From CAZRVH01 sp964603635 (GTDB taxonomy: Bacteria > Patescibacteriota > Gracilibacteria > Peribacterales > Peribacteraceae), in contig CAZRVH010000003.1 in assembly GCA_964603635.1 (NCBI GenBank), forward strand, positions 1 through 64,000: a stretch of DNA of 64,000 bases. Direction: 5' to 3'. The position numbers and the translations under genes are program-made. Of the stretch, positions 25,939 to 34,602 are shown piece by piece. Below the pieces are notes generated by a model. The model was not told the DNA's origin and did no database searches. It saw only the letters and a program-made list of their open reading frames with translations. Each line of letters opens with the position of its first letter. Position 1 is the stretch's first letter.

Positions 25939-27105
25939 ATGAGCAATCATCTCAAGGTAGGCGTCTGCGCGGTCGACGTGGGATCGCAAAATGTCTGCGC
26001 ACTCGTGAAAAACGCAGCCGAAGCAGAAGCAGGTACATTCGAGCTGTACGAGGTGCCCGGCCTGTCCGTGGCCGCTGCCGCACCCGTCATCCGGCAAGTA
26101 CGCGACAGCGCGGCGCTCCTGTGCGGCTGTTCGTATGAGCGTCCCGAAGCAAGAGTGACCTTGGCAGCACTCAATGAAAACCCCTCTCTGGTCCCGGTGT
26201 TGGTCGAGGATTTTCCCGGAACGGCAGGAAACTTTTTACACCTTCCGCAGATGCAAGAACTTGTGCAACGAGGCGTGTATGCATGCACTATCATTGGCGA
26301 CCAAAACGAAGCATTGCTCCGTGCAGGGTTTAAAGGAGTCACGACTGTCGGCCTTCCCGACCACTGGACGGACAGCGTATGGCAGATGCAACAGGCACGG
26401 CTGGACCGTCAGGCGGGGAAGATCCTGAAAGAAACGAATGGCGTAGCGATGCCGGTGAACGAGCATGACGCGGTCGTCTATTTCTCAGGACTAAAAGATC
26501 CGCCGCTTGAGCTGGAGATTCTGAAAGAGCTTTATGCGCAGGCATCCGTCGGCGGGAAAAACCTGCTGATCGCGTTCCGCGCGCACCCGGGAGAGAAGAG
26601 AATCATCGGTGAAATAGAGGAAAAAAGGAGGCAGGGAAGCGCATTACCCGCCGATCTCGAGACCCTGAAGATCGTGCAGGAGGCGATCGCCGAGCGCGAT
26701 GGCCTTGTGGCGCAACACCCTCGCGTTATCGTCGACTGCGAACCGGGACAATTGCACGATCGCCTCACGGGAGCGGCGGATGTCGTCCTGATCAATCCGG
26801 CTTCCACCACGCAGTATCCGGCAATGGCCCTTCAGGGCGGCACGATGCTGCTCACGACCCGCAGCCTTGTGAATGATCAGGAGAAAAAGGACAGACGCAG
26901 CTTCGCAAACGAAGCCGCACGCATGCTGATCGCCGAAAAGGACGAGGATATATGTGCATCGGTTGAAAAACTGCTGGATCCCCGGTCCCCCGAACGCCAA
27001 GCAATGATACAACGCCAGAAAGGAGATCAACTTACCATCAACCCAGCCGAAAAGAAGTTCGGTCAAAACGTGCTGAACGCGATCCGGCGATGGACGCGCG
27101 CGTAA
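25939..27105 (+). CDS. Probable GT-B-fold protein of the nonulosonate region, unknown
   Basis: 388 aa, not matched to a named family. The C-terminal half has LLIAFRAHPGE and VVLINPASTTQYPAMALQGG, which resemble the HPR/SST elements of GT-B enzymes such as capsule transferases and 2-epimerases; the N-terminal half has alternating beta-strand-like hydrophobic runs and GDQNEALLRAGF. It has a strong, AT-rich private promoter and lower GC than its neighbours, compatible with transfer. It sits between the 4,6-dehydratase and the WbpG-HisH-HisF trio; a sugar transferase role is inferred. Confidence 0.6.
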   Translation: MSNHLKVGVCAVDVGSQNVCALVKNAAEAEAGTFELYEVPGLSVAAAAPVIRQVRDSAALLCGCSYERPEARVTLAALNENPSLVPVLVEDFPGTAGNFLHLPQMQELVQRGVYACTIIGDQNEALLRAGFKGVTTVGLPDHWTDSVWQMQQARLDRQAGKILKETNGVAMPVNEHDAVVYFSGLKDPPLELEILKELYAQASVGGKNLLIAFRAHPGEKRIIGEIEEKRRQGSALPADLETLKIVQEAIAERDGLVAQHPRVIVDCEPGQLHDRLTGAADVVLINPASTTQYPAMALQGGTMLLTTRSLVNDQEKKDRRSFANEAARMLIAEKDEDICASVEKLLDPRSPERQAMIQRQKGDQLTINPAEKKFGQNVLNAIRRWTRA

Positions 27106-27108
27106 TCG

Positions 27109-28344
27109 TCAGCTCACCTGGTACTTCAGCTTCCACTCGCCGTTTTCCTGTTCCCACAGCTTGGGATCACGGAAAGAATCAACGGTCTGTTTGAACTGCT
27201 CGTCGGTAATGCCGATGTATTCGAGGAAGTCCTTGTAGTACCGCTGCGGGAATTCCCCGTCGAATTTGCGGACGAGCGCCACTCCTTCCTCGCGCGTAAT
27301 ATCCCCGTTGCGGATCTCCTGCGCGGCGTCGTAGGTCGCGCGACCGATGCCGAACTTGATATGCGTCGTGTAATAGTGAAAGTCGTCGATCTTGTCGTCG
27401 ATGCTGTTGTACTTGTTGTACGTTCCGGACGTCCGCTCGGGAGCGGCCTGGAAGCCGCAGTGTTCCTGCGCGTAGTAGTAGGCGCTCTGCGGATGCCATT
27501 TCACGTAGTAGCTGAGGTACTGGAAGTCGATGCCCAGTTTCTCGGCAACCCCTTCCTGCAGCGGCAGGTACGTATCGAAATCCGCCGGCTCCAATTTGTC
27601 ATCCTTCATGTACTGGGCGACGGTTTTGCCGCCGATGACGATGTCGTCGATCTTCGAACGGTCCACGAACGACAGCCGGTGCCCCTCCCCTTCGTTCGGA
27701 TCCGACGTGAAGCGCTTTTGGTTGATGGACGTGTTATTGCCGTACTCGCCGGGGTTCTCCCCGTAGAAGATAAGCTTGATGTTGTGGCGCGCGGCCGTCT
27801 TCACCGGCAGCGTCTTCTGACCGATGATGAAGGGCTGGAACGGGTGAAGGAGGTTGAGGAAGGCATTGCGCGTAAATAGGCGGTGCACCTTGCCATTGGG
27901 CGTGAAGAGTTCGTTGTCGAACCCTCCCACATGCAGCCAGTTCTGGAAGTTTCTCCAGCCGATGTCCGTGTAGAGGTGGGGCGCCCACGTGACGGTAAGC
28001 GGGTGCATGCCGTACTTGTACTTCAGGAGGTGCGCCGCCATGCAGCTGTCCTTGCCACCGCTGCCCGGGACGAGCACGTCATAGGAGCCGTCCTTGCTGC
28101 GATACTGGTCCAGGAGTTCGATAAGCTCCTTCTCGCGCTGCGCCCAGTCGATCTTCGTGTCCTTCGCCTCGGCGAACTGGCAGGCATAGCAAACTCCACG
28201 GTCGTCGAACGCGACGAAGTCATGCTTGCGGTCGGCCTTGTGCTTGAATTCGTTGGAAGACGACGGGCGCGTGTTGGAGAGCACGCACTTGGCGCAGAAC
28301 TTCACCTCTTCGGGGAGGCCGTAGCGGGTGTTGGGCTGGGACAT
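27109..28344 (-). CDS. N-acetyl sugar amidotransferase (WbpG/PseA family)
   Basis: 411 aa. N-terminal zinc-like Cys17-x2-Cys20 and Cys52-x2-Cys55, then the PP-loop GSGGKDS (94-100) of ATP-pyrophosphatases, and long downstream segments typical of WbpG/PseA. The enzyme uses ammonia to turn an acetamido group into an acetamidino group on a sugar. It is followed in the same unit by HisF and HisH homologues that supply ammonia. Convergent with the GT-B-like gene with 3 bases between stops. Confidence 0.9.
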   Translation of the reverse strand: MSQPNTRYGLPEEVKFCAKCVLSNTRPSSSNEFKHKADRKHDFVAFDDRGVCYACQFAEAKDTKIDWAQREKELIELLDQYRSKDGSYDVLVPGSGGKDSCMAAHLLKYKYGMHPLTVTWAPHLYTDIGWRNFQNWLHVGGFDNELFTPNGKVHRLFTRNAFLNLLHPFQPFIIGQKTLPVKTAARHNIKLIFYGENPGEYGNNTSINQKRFTSDPNEGEGHRLSFVDRSKIDDIVIGGKTVAQYMKDDKLEPADFDTYLPLQEGVAEKLGIDFQYLSYYVKWHPQSAYYYAQEHCGFQAAPERTSGTYNKYNSIDDKIDDFHYYTTHIKFGIGRATYDAAQEIRNGDITREEGVALVRKFDGEFPQRYYKDFLEYIGITDEQFKQTVDSFRDPKLWEQENGEWKLKYQVS

Positions 28345-28356
28345 GGGCGAAGGAAA

Positions 28357-28986
28357 TCAGGACAGGGATATGAAATTCTTGATGATACGCAATCCATGCT
28401 CCGCGCTCTTTTCAGGATGGAATTGGCACCCGTAGATGGTACCGCTGCGGATGACCGAGGGGAAGATGCATCCCCCGTATTCCGTGGTGGCAAGGACGGA
28501 CGCCTGGCCTGCGGGCTGGAAGATATAGGAATGCACGAAATAGGCTTGGGAATCGCCTGGCAAACCGTCGAGGATCGTCCCCTTCCACTCGACGCCGGCC
28601 GGTACCTGGAGCGTGTCCCAGCCCATATGGGGAGTCTTGGCACCATCCAAAGGCGGGAACGGAACGACTTCCCCCGGGATAAGATCCAGTCCGGCGAATG
28701 TGCCGAATTCATGGCCCGTCGTCATCAGCAGTTGCGCCCCCAGGCAAATACCGAGGACGGGCGTGCCCGCCTTCGCCTTCTCCCGCACGGCATCGACCAG
28801 GCCGCGTACCTTCAGCCCCTCCATGCCCGCCCCAAAGGACCCGACACCGGGCAGGACGATCTTGTCCGCGCCACGCACCACCTCCGGATCCTCGGACAGC
28901 ACCACATTGTCCGCGTAAAGCCGGAATGCCTTGAGTGCGCTGTGGATGTTTCCGACGCCGTAGTCGACGATGCAGACGTTGGTCAT
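28357..28986 (-). CDS. hisH: HisH-type glutamine amidotransferase
   Basis: 209 aa class I glutaminase. Cys81 in GICLGAQLL, with His190 and Glu192 in FHPEKS, completes the triad; VDYGVGNIHS at the start and LPGVGSFGAGM are HisH features. In this position, between hisF and the WbpG homologue and away from other histidine genes, it most likely feeds ammonia into sugar amidation (HisH2 role). Start overlaps the hisF stop by four bases. Confidence 0.88.
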   Translation of the reverse strand: MTNVCIVDYGVGNIHSALKAFRLYADNVVLSEDPEVVRGADKIVLPGVGSFGAGMEGLKVRGLVDAVREKAKAGTPVLGICLGAQLLMTTGHEFGTFAGLDLIPGEVVPFPPLDGAKTPHMGWDTLQVPAGVEWKGTILDGLPGDSQAYFVHSYIFQPAGQASVLATTEYGGCIFPSVIRSGTIYGCQFHPEKSAEHGLRIIKNFISLS

Positions 28987-29753
28987 AGGCGGATGGGAAG
29001 GGAGTCGGCTGCAAGGAAGGCTTTGAGATCCCCCACGGAGTAATCGTCATAATGGAACACCGTGCCCGCGGACACCGCGTCGGCCTTGCCGGCGATGATG
29101 ACGTCCCGAACGGACTCTTTCGTGCCGGCACCCCCGTGGGCGATGACGGGTACGGGAGATAGGGCCGTGATCGCTTGGGTCAGCTCGAGATCGAACCCTT
29201 TCCTTGTTCCGTCGCGATCAACGGAGGACAGGAGTATTTCCCCCACCCCGCGGTCCAGCGCCTCCTTCACCCACTCCACGACGTCGCGACCCGAATGCTC
29301 GCGTCCGCCTTCGGTGTAAGCCTCCCAGTTTCCCGCGTCGGTCTTCTTCGCCTCGATGGATAGGACGATGCACTGGGACCCGAACTGCTTCACCGCCTCG
29401 TTGATCAATTCGGGGTGTTTCAATGCATACGTGTTGATGGCGACCTTGTCCGCGCCCGAACGCAGCACGGCGCTGATGTCGTGCAACGACTGGATACCTC
29501 CCCCCACCGTAAGCGGGATGAACAGCTCCGCGGCGACCGCCTTCACCAGATCCAGGTCGATGCTTCGCCCATAGAGCGATGCGACGATATCGATGTATAA
29601 AAGCTCGTCCGCACCCGCCTCATAGTACTTCCGCGCCAGCTCGGCCGGGGCGCCCATGAGGCGCAGTCCTTCCATATGGACCCCTTTGACGACATTGGGG
29701 CCCTTTACGTCCAGCCGGGGGATGACGCGTATGTTCCGCATGGAGTGAGGCAT
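28983..29753 (-). CDS. hisF: HisF-type cyclase subunit
   Basis: 256 aa TIM barrel. RVIPRLDVKG (Asp15) and SSVDRDGTRKGFD hold the two catalytic Asp of HisF; TVGGGIQSL and AHGGAGTKE are phosphate-binding loops. Paired with HisH to channel ammonia. ATG 29753 has TATCGT 7 bases upstream; ATG 29741 (MRNIRV) is an alternative. Context (WbpG partner, no other his genes) points to sugar amidation rather than histidine synthesis. Confidence 0.88.
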   Translation of the reverse strand: MPHSMRNIRVIPRLDVKGPNVVKGVHMEGLRLMGAPAELARKYYEAGADELLYIDIVASLYGRSIDLDLVKAVAAELFIPLTVGGGIQSLHDISAVLRSGADKVAINTYALKHPELINEAVKQFGSQCIVLSIEAKKTDAGNWEAYTEGGREHSGRDVVEWVKEALDRGVGEILLSSVDRDGTRKGFDLELTQAITALSPVPVIAHGGAGTKESVRDVIIAGKADAVSAGTVFHYDDYSVGDLKAFLAADSLPIRL

Positions 29754-29836
29754 CTATCCTACGATATCGCCCAGCGGGATGCTACTATGGGGCCCCGAAG
29801 ATAAAAGCCCCCGAATGGACCCTTCCGGCGTTTCCT

Positions 29837-31480
29837 ATGACCCTCCTCAAGCGCATCCTCCGGCTCCTCCTGCACCCCGCCCAGTTTCGCAAGCAGTGGC
29901 AGCTGCTCACGGGCTATCTCCTCTTCCGCGCCCGGTACGCTTTCATCGGCTCACGGGTAGATGCCGCCCCGACGGGGGAAAAGATCCTCATCGTGAATTT
30001 CACCGACTCGCCGTACCACGCCGAAACCGAGGGCATTCTCGCCAGGGCGTTGCGCGCACGTGGCCTGACACCCGTCGTCGCGACGTTCCGCACGAACGAA
30101 TGGATGCAGCGGCACTTCCGCGTCTGCGGCGTAACCGACTTCGTGTATTTCGAAGAGACGATGCGCACATGCCGCGACCCGAAGGACGAGGAAGAGATCA
30201 AGGCGTTCCTCGCGACCAAGCCTTCGAACGAAGACATGCTCGCCTACGCCTTCGACGGCGTGAACATCGGGGCGAACGCCCTCTCGGTCGTGCTGAAAAA
30301 CGAGCGCGCGGGAAGCGTGGACCTGTCGAACCCTGCCATCGAACAGCGGACGATCCAACTGCTCGCCGAAGCGCGGTCCGCGGTCCGTGCGGCTCGCACG
30401 GTATTGAAGGAGATCAACCCGAAGACCCTGCTCTTCACCGAGACCGGCTACACCCCGCACGGCGAACTTTTCGCGGTCGCGATCGAGTACGGCATGACGC
30501 CCATCCAGTACGTGCACAGCCAGCGGCTCGACGCGCTCACGATGAAGCGGTACCTCACGCTGGAGAACATGGTGGACCCTATTTCCATCTCCAAGCCGAG
30601 CTGGGAAACACTGAAGGCGATGCCTTGGTCGCAGGAAAAAGAGGATGCATTCATGACGGAACTGCACGGCCACTACCGCGACAAGACCTGGTTTAATTTC
30701 CTGTCTTCCCGCGACAAGAAGCACAAATCTCCCGAAGAGGTACGGGCGCAGATAGGGCTTGATCCGGCCAAAAAGACGGCGGTCATCTTCTCGCACGTCG
30801 TATGGGACGCATCCTTCTACTATGGCAAAAACCTCTTCAAAGATTTCGACGACTGGCTGGTGCAGACCGTGAAGACCGCCTGCGAAAACCCGAACATCCA
30901 GTGGGTCATCAAGCTCCATCCCGATTACATTTGGCAGACGAAGTTCATGGAAAAGGATTCCGAGATGCGCGACATGATCGCCATCCTGGCCAACACCGGC
31001 GGCACGCTCCCGCCGCACGTGAAGGTCGTCGCACCGGACACCGACATCAGCACGTACTCGTTCTTCGGCATCGCGGATTACTGCGTCACGGTCCGCGGCA
31101 CCATCGGGCTGGAGTGCCCCATCTTCGGCATCACCACCTTTACCGCGGGCACGGGACGCTACGCCAACATGGGCTTCACCGAAGATTCGTCCTCGAAGGA
31201 AGAATATCTGGAGAAGATGCGGACCATCCATACCATCCCCGCTCTCAGCCCCGAGTGCACGACGCTGGCGCGCAGGCATGCCTACGGCCTCTTCGTCCTC
31301 CGTCCCGCCGTCGTGAAAAGCTTCACCGTACGACCCGTGTACGACGGGGACGACGTCGTCGACCACCGGATGATCATCCGCGCGCGTTCGGCGAAAGACA
31401 TCGATACCGATCCGGGCTTGCAGTCGCTCGCCGACTGGATCGTCCACTCGAAGGAAGAGGATTATTTGCCGTTAACCTGA
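29837..31480 (+). CDS. Capsule-type GT-B glycosyltransferase-like protein
   Basis: 547 aa soluble protein with an N-terminal basic amphipathic stretch (LKRILRLLLHPAQFRKQWQL) suited to membrane association. ILIVNFTDSPYHAETEG and VIKLHPDYIW, then VVAPDTDISTYSFFGIADY and TVRGTIGLECPIFG, resemble the HP and S/T-E signatures of capsular polysaccharide (KpsC/KpsS-like) and related transferases. A possible transferase for the nonulosonate made nearby. Its last 19 bases overlap the convergent methyltransferase gene. Leader of about 45 bases after TACTAT (29783-29788). Confidence 0.62.
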   Translation: MTLLKRILRLLLHPAQFRKQWQLLTGYLLFRARYAFIGSRVDAAPTGEKILIVNFTDSPYHAETEGILARALRARGLTPVVATFRTNEWMQRHFRVCGVTDFVYFEETMRTCRDPKDEEEIKAFLATKPSNEDMLAYAFDGVNIGANALSVVLKNERAGSVDLSNPAIEQRTIQLLAEARSAVRAARTVLKEINPKTLLFTETGYTPHGELFAVAIEYGMTPIQYVHSQRLDALTMKRYLTLENMVDPISISKPSWETLKAMPWSQEKEDAFMTELHGHYRDKTWFNFLSSRDKKHKSPEEVRAQIGLDPAKKTAVIFSHVVWDASFYYGKNLFKDFDDWLVQTVKTACENPNIQWVIKLHPDYIWQTKFMEKDSEMRDMIAILANTGGTLPPHVKVVAPDTDISTYSFFGIADYCVTVRGTIGLECPIFGITTFTAGTGRYANMGFTEDSSSKEEYLEKMRTIHTIPALSPECTTLARRHAYGLFVLRPAVVKSFTVRPVYDGDDVVDHRMIIRARSAKDIDTDPGLQSLADWIVHSKEEDYLPLT

Positions 31481-32304
31481 ACAGGCTCGCACACGTAGGT
31501 CGTGCCGTAGCCGAAATTTCGCAAGCCGGGCAGCCAGCATCCTTTCAGGAGAAGTTTGCTGAGGGGTACGAGGAACGGAAGGTACGGGAAGATGTACGAA
31601 CTGCCTCGGTAGCGGATCACCTTGAGTCCGCCCGCCTCGATGCTCCTCTTTCCCCTGCGGGGAAAACGCCAGATATGGATGAGGTCCGTGCGTCCGGCGT
31701 ATCCTTCGTTCACGCCGTCCTGCCCGGTCACGAGCGCCCAGAGGACCTGCAGGAATCCGTAGACGAGGGCATACGGGGTCTTGCGGGAGATGGTCCAGTA
31801 CTTGTCCCCTCCCAAAAGCACCATGGCACTCGGATTGAGACACGTGGGGATGGCCGCGATCACCTGCTTCTTCGCGACGCGCGCGAGTTCCGCGGCGCCC
31901 TTGGAAAAATCGGGCACGTGTTCCAGCACGTGGCTGGAGACGACGTAGTCGAACGACTTGTCGGCGGCAGGCAGGCGCTCCGCATCGCCCACGAGGAACG
32001 TCGTGCGGTCGCCGACTCCCTGCTCCTGCGCGTACGTTTTGCACGCGGCGACGTTCGGCTCGGAAAGATCCACCCCCGTCACGACGCATCCTTTCTTCGC
32101 GAGCATCACGCACATGATTCCCTCGCCGCAGCCGCTGTCCAGCACCGTGGCGCCGGCCGGGATCAGATCCACGAACGCCTGGTACTGCGTGTGATGGGCG
32201 TGGCGGCGGATGGGAGACGTCGAATGGAACCGCTTCTCAATGATTTCATCATGGAGCTGCGTATAAACTGCTTTGTTGCCTTCGGCGTTGAGAAGATCTG
32301 TCAT
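31462..32304 (-). CDS. SAM-dependent methyltransferase
   Basis: 280 aa class I methyltransferase. Motif I VLDSGCGEGIM, acidic GVDLSEPN after strand 2, VGDAERLPAADKSFD and SSHVLEHVPD (motif post II/IV). The C-terminal third has a hydrophobic segment (FPYLPFLVPLSKLLL). Start at 32304 overlaps the upstream GT4 stop (ATGA). Likely methylates a glycan residue or a lipid-linked intermediate. Confidence 0.85.
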   Translation of the reverse strand: MTDLLNAEGNKAVYTQLHDEIIEKRFHSTSPIRRHAHHTQYQAFVDLIPAGATVLDSGCGEGIMCVMLAKKGCVVTGVDLSEPNVAACKTYAQEQGVGDRTTFLVGDAERLPAADKSFDYVVSSHVLEHVPDFSKGAAELARVAKKQVIAAIPTCLNPSAMVLLGGDKYWTISRKTPYALVYGFLQVLWALVTGQDGVNEGYAGRTDLIHIWRFPRRGKRSIEAGGLKVIRYRGSSYIFPYLPFLVPLSKLLLKGCWLPGLRNFGYGTTYVCEPVQVNGK

Positions 32305-33491
32305 GGGAGGGCTGGAGTATATGCTTCCTGCACGGTGCGCCTCGCGATCATACCCCAAGTGAAGTGCGCCGCGGCATAGGAAGATGCCTCTTTCGCTTTC
32401 GCCAGCGACTCGTCGCGATGGGTCAGGGCGTAGGAAATGCGGTCGGCAAGGATGCGGATGGACGCGTCCGGCAGGCCGAAGGGGGCGTCGTATTCGCTAT
32501 GTTCGGACCCCGTGATATCCGCCAGGTATCCGCGCTCTTCGCTTCGTCCCAGCAATTCGACCAGGCCGCCCACTTTGCTGGCGATGACGATGCGGTTTTG
32601 TGCCATCGCCTCGATGCATGTGAGGCTCGTGGACTCCGCGGTCGAAGGCATGATGACGGCGGTCGCCTCCTCGTAAAATTCCTTCAGGCGCGCATGGCCG
32701 ACGGGCCCTTCGAACGTGACGCAATCGTCGACCTTCAGGTCCTTCGCCAACTGCACGATCCGGTCCTTCCACGGCCCGTCGCCCACGCATGTCACGCGGA
32801 TGCCGGGATGCTTTTCGCGAAGGAAGGGCAGAGCCGCTATGAAGTACTGCACCCCGTTCTTCGGGTTCAGACGACGCACGGTGAGGAGGCGAGGAGGATC
32901 AAACGAAGGCTCGCCGAAAGGCCGGAAAAGGTCGTCATCGTATCCGTTGGAAATGGCGACGATCTTGTCTCCGAAACCGCACGCGCGGATCTCCACGCTC
33001 ATGTCCTCGCTGGTGGAAATAATGACGCGCGCCCATCGCATCGTGAGGTGCCTCCACGCGCGGAAGACCAGCATGTGGAACCACGGCGCATTGGCCGGGG
33101 GCAGAAGGCCGAGCCCGTGCTGCGTGACGACGAACGGCTTGCGGCGCATCCACGCGACGAACCCGGTGAGGAACCCCAGGCGCGTGCTGTAGTGGGCGTG
33201 GAGGACTTCGGCGCCGTCGGATTCCTTCCAGAGCGTGCGAAGAATGCCGATAAGTGATCCGAAACCCGCGTAGGGAACGCGGATGACGGGACAGGTCGCA
33301 TCCCCTTCCCACGCACCTTTCTCGTTCGTGACAAAGGTGACGTCATGCCCCTGCGCACGCAGCTCCCGCACGAGATAATGCACGTGGTACTCGCCTCCGC
33401 CGAGGCGGGGCAGGTACGTATCGGAGGTCACGAGGATCGTCATCCGTCTTCGCGGTGTGGTCTGGCCGTCGGACTGTTGTGACTGATTCAT
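32301..33491 (-). CDS. GT4 glycosyltransferase
   Basis: 396 aa from ATG 33491 (380 aa if ATG 33443 is used, giving MTILVTSDTYLP). LPRLGGGEYHVHYLVREL starts the acceptor domain; RRLNPKNGVQYFI, VGDGPWKDRI and the EX7E pair in ESTSLTCIEAMA define the retaining GT-B donor domain. The longest open frame would intrude into wecB. Part of a minus-strand run of GT4 and methyltransferase genes. Confidence 0.87.
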   Translation of the reverse strand: MNQSQQSDGQTTPRRRMTILVTSDTYLPRLGGGEYHVHYLVRELRAQGHDVTFVTNEKGAWEGDATCPVIRVPYAGFGSLIGILRTLWKESDGAEVLHAHYSTRLGFLTGFVAWMRRKPFVVTQHGLGLLPPANAPWFHMLVFRAWRHLTMRWARVIISTSEDMSVEIRACGFGDKIVAISNGYDDDLFRPFGEPSFDPPRLLTVRRLNPKNGVQYFIAALPFLREKHPGIRVTCVGDGPWKDRIVQLAKDLKVDDCVTFEGPVGHARLKEFYEEATAVIMPSTAESTSLTCIEAMAQNRIVIASKVGGLVELLGRSEERGYLADITGSEHSEYDAPFGLPDASIRILADRISYALTHRDESLAKAKEASSYAAAHFTWGMIARRTVQEAYTPALP

Positions 33492-33528
33492 AATGGGATG
33501 TCGTACGCTACGCCGGATTTCGCGCGGC

Positions 33529-34602
33529 TCATGCGTAGCGGGAGAGAAGGTCTTCCAGAATCGTGTCCGAGGGATGGTCGACTGCGTAGACGGGCTTCCA
33601 AGGGATCTTGGATCCCAGCAATTCGTCGGCGGCGGCGCGGATGACATCGACATCGAACCCGGTGACGCGGTTGCCCCCGGCATCGAAGGTCTCGGGGCGC
33701 TCGGTATTCTCGCGCACCGTGATGCACGGGACACGGACGATCGCGGCCTCCTCCTGGAGGCCTCCGGAATCGGTGACGAGCAAGCGCGTGCCGGAGAGCA
33801 ACTTGAGCATCGAGAAATAACCGACAGGTTCGATCATCGTCATGCGGTCGAAGAGCGAGAGGTCGGTGATCATCTTGCGGGTGCGGGGATGGACCGGGAA
33901 GACGGCCGTGAGACCGTGCGCGACGAGGACGTCATGGATGCCATGGAGTACCGAAAGCAAGCGCTCGGGCTGGTCCACGAGGGCGGGGCGGTGGAGCGTG
34001 ATGATGGCATAGGGCCCGGACACGAGCGGCGCGAGGACGCTCTCCCACGGGCGGGCATGGGCTTCGACCAAGTGTTCCGACACGGCGTCGGCCACGGTGT
34101 TCCCCGCGACGAGGATGCGCGCGGCATCGATCCCCTCGCGGCGCGCGCGCTCGGCCTGGTGCTCGGTGGGGACGTAGAGACGCTGCGCCATGCCGTCGAT
34201 CTTGATGCGGTTCACCTCCTCCGGCATCGACAGGTCGTCGCTGCGCAGTCCCGCCTCCACGTGGGCGACGGGGATGCCAAGCGTGTGCGCGGCCAGCGCA
34301 CCGCCGTAGGCGCTGTTCGTATCGCCCTGGACAATGACGCACGACGGCTTGATGTCGGACAGCGCCTTCTCCAAGGCCGGCAGCAGGTTCTCGAAAAACT
34401 CTTTCGACGATTTCCCCGCGCTCTGCAGCTGGACGTTGGGTGCGGGCAACTCAAGCTCGCGGAAGAAAAGCCCGTCGAGCAACGGATCGTAGTGCTGGCC
34501 CGTATGGATGAGTCGGAAATCGATCGTTCGTTCGACGCAGCGGCGCAGCAAGGGCGCCATCTTGATGATCTCCGGCCGGGTACCGAGGACGAAGCACAAC
34601 AT
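33529..34602 (-). CDS. wecB: UDP-GlcNAc 2-epimerase, non-hydrolysing
   Basis: 357 aa. FVLGTRPEIIKMAPL at the N terminus, HTGQHYD, VQGDTNSAYGGALAAH, HVEAGLRS and TDSGGLQEEA are WecB signatures. Interconverts UDP-GlcNAc and UDP-ManNAc, a substrate for the dehydrogenase at 14071. ATG overlaps the preceding GT4 stop by one base (TGATG). Distinct from the hydrolysing NeuC paralogue at 22745. Confidence 0.94.
   Translation of the reverse strand: MLCFVLGTRPEIIKMAPLLRRCVERTIDFRLIHTGQHYDPLLDGLFFRELELPAPNVQLQSAGKSSKEFFENLLPALEKALSDIKPSCVIVQGDTNSAYGGALAAHTLGIPVAHVEAGLRSDDLSMPEEVNRIKIDGMAQRLYVPTEHQAERARREGIDAARILVAGNTVADAVSEHLVEAHARPWESVLAPLVSGPYAIITLHRPALVDQPERLLSVLHGIHDVLVAHGLTAVFPVHPRTRKMITDLSLFDRMTMIEPVGYFSMLKLLSGTRLLVTDSGGLQEEAAIVRVPCITVRENTERPETFDAGGNRVTGFDVDVIRAAADELLGSKIPWKPVYAVDHPSDTILEDLLSRYA

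Noticed and set aside
28357..29753. Histidine biosynthesis operon
   Set aside because: Only HisH and HisF occur, coupled to a WbpG/PseA amidotransferase in a glycan locus; no other his gene is nearby.
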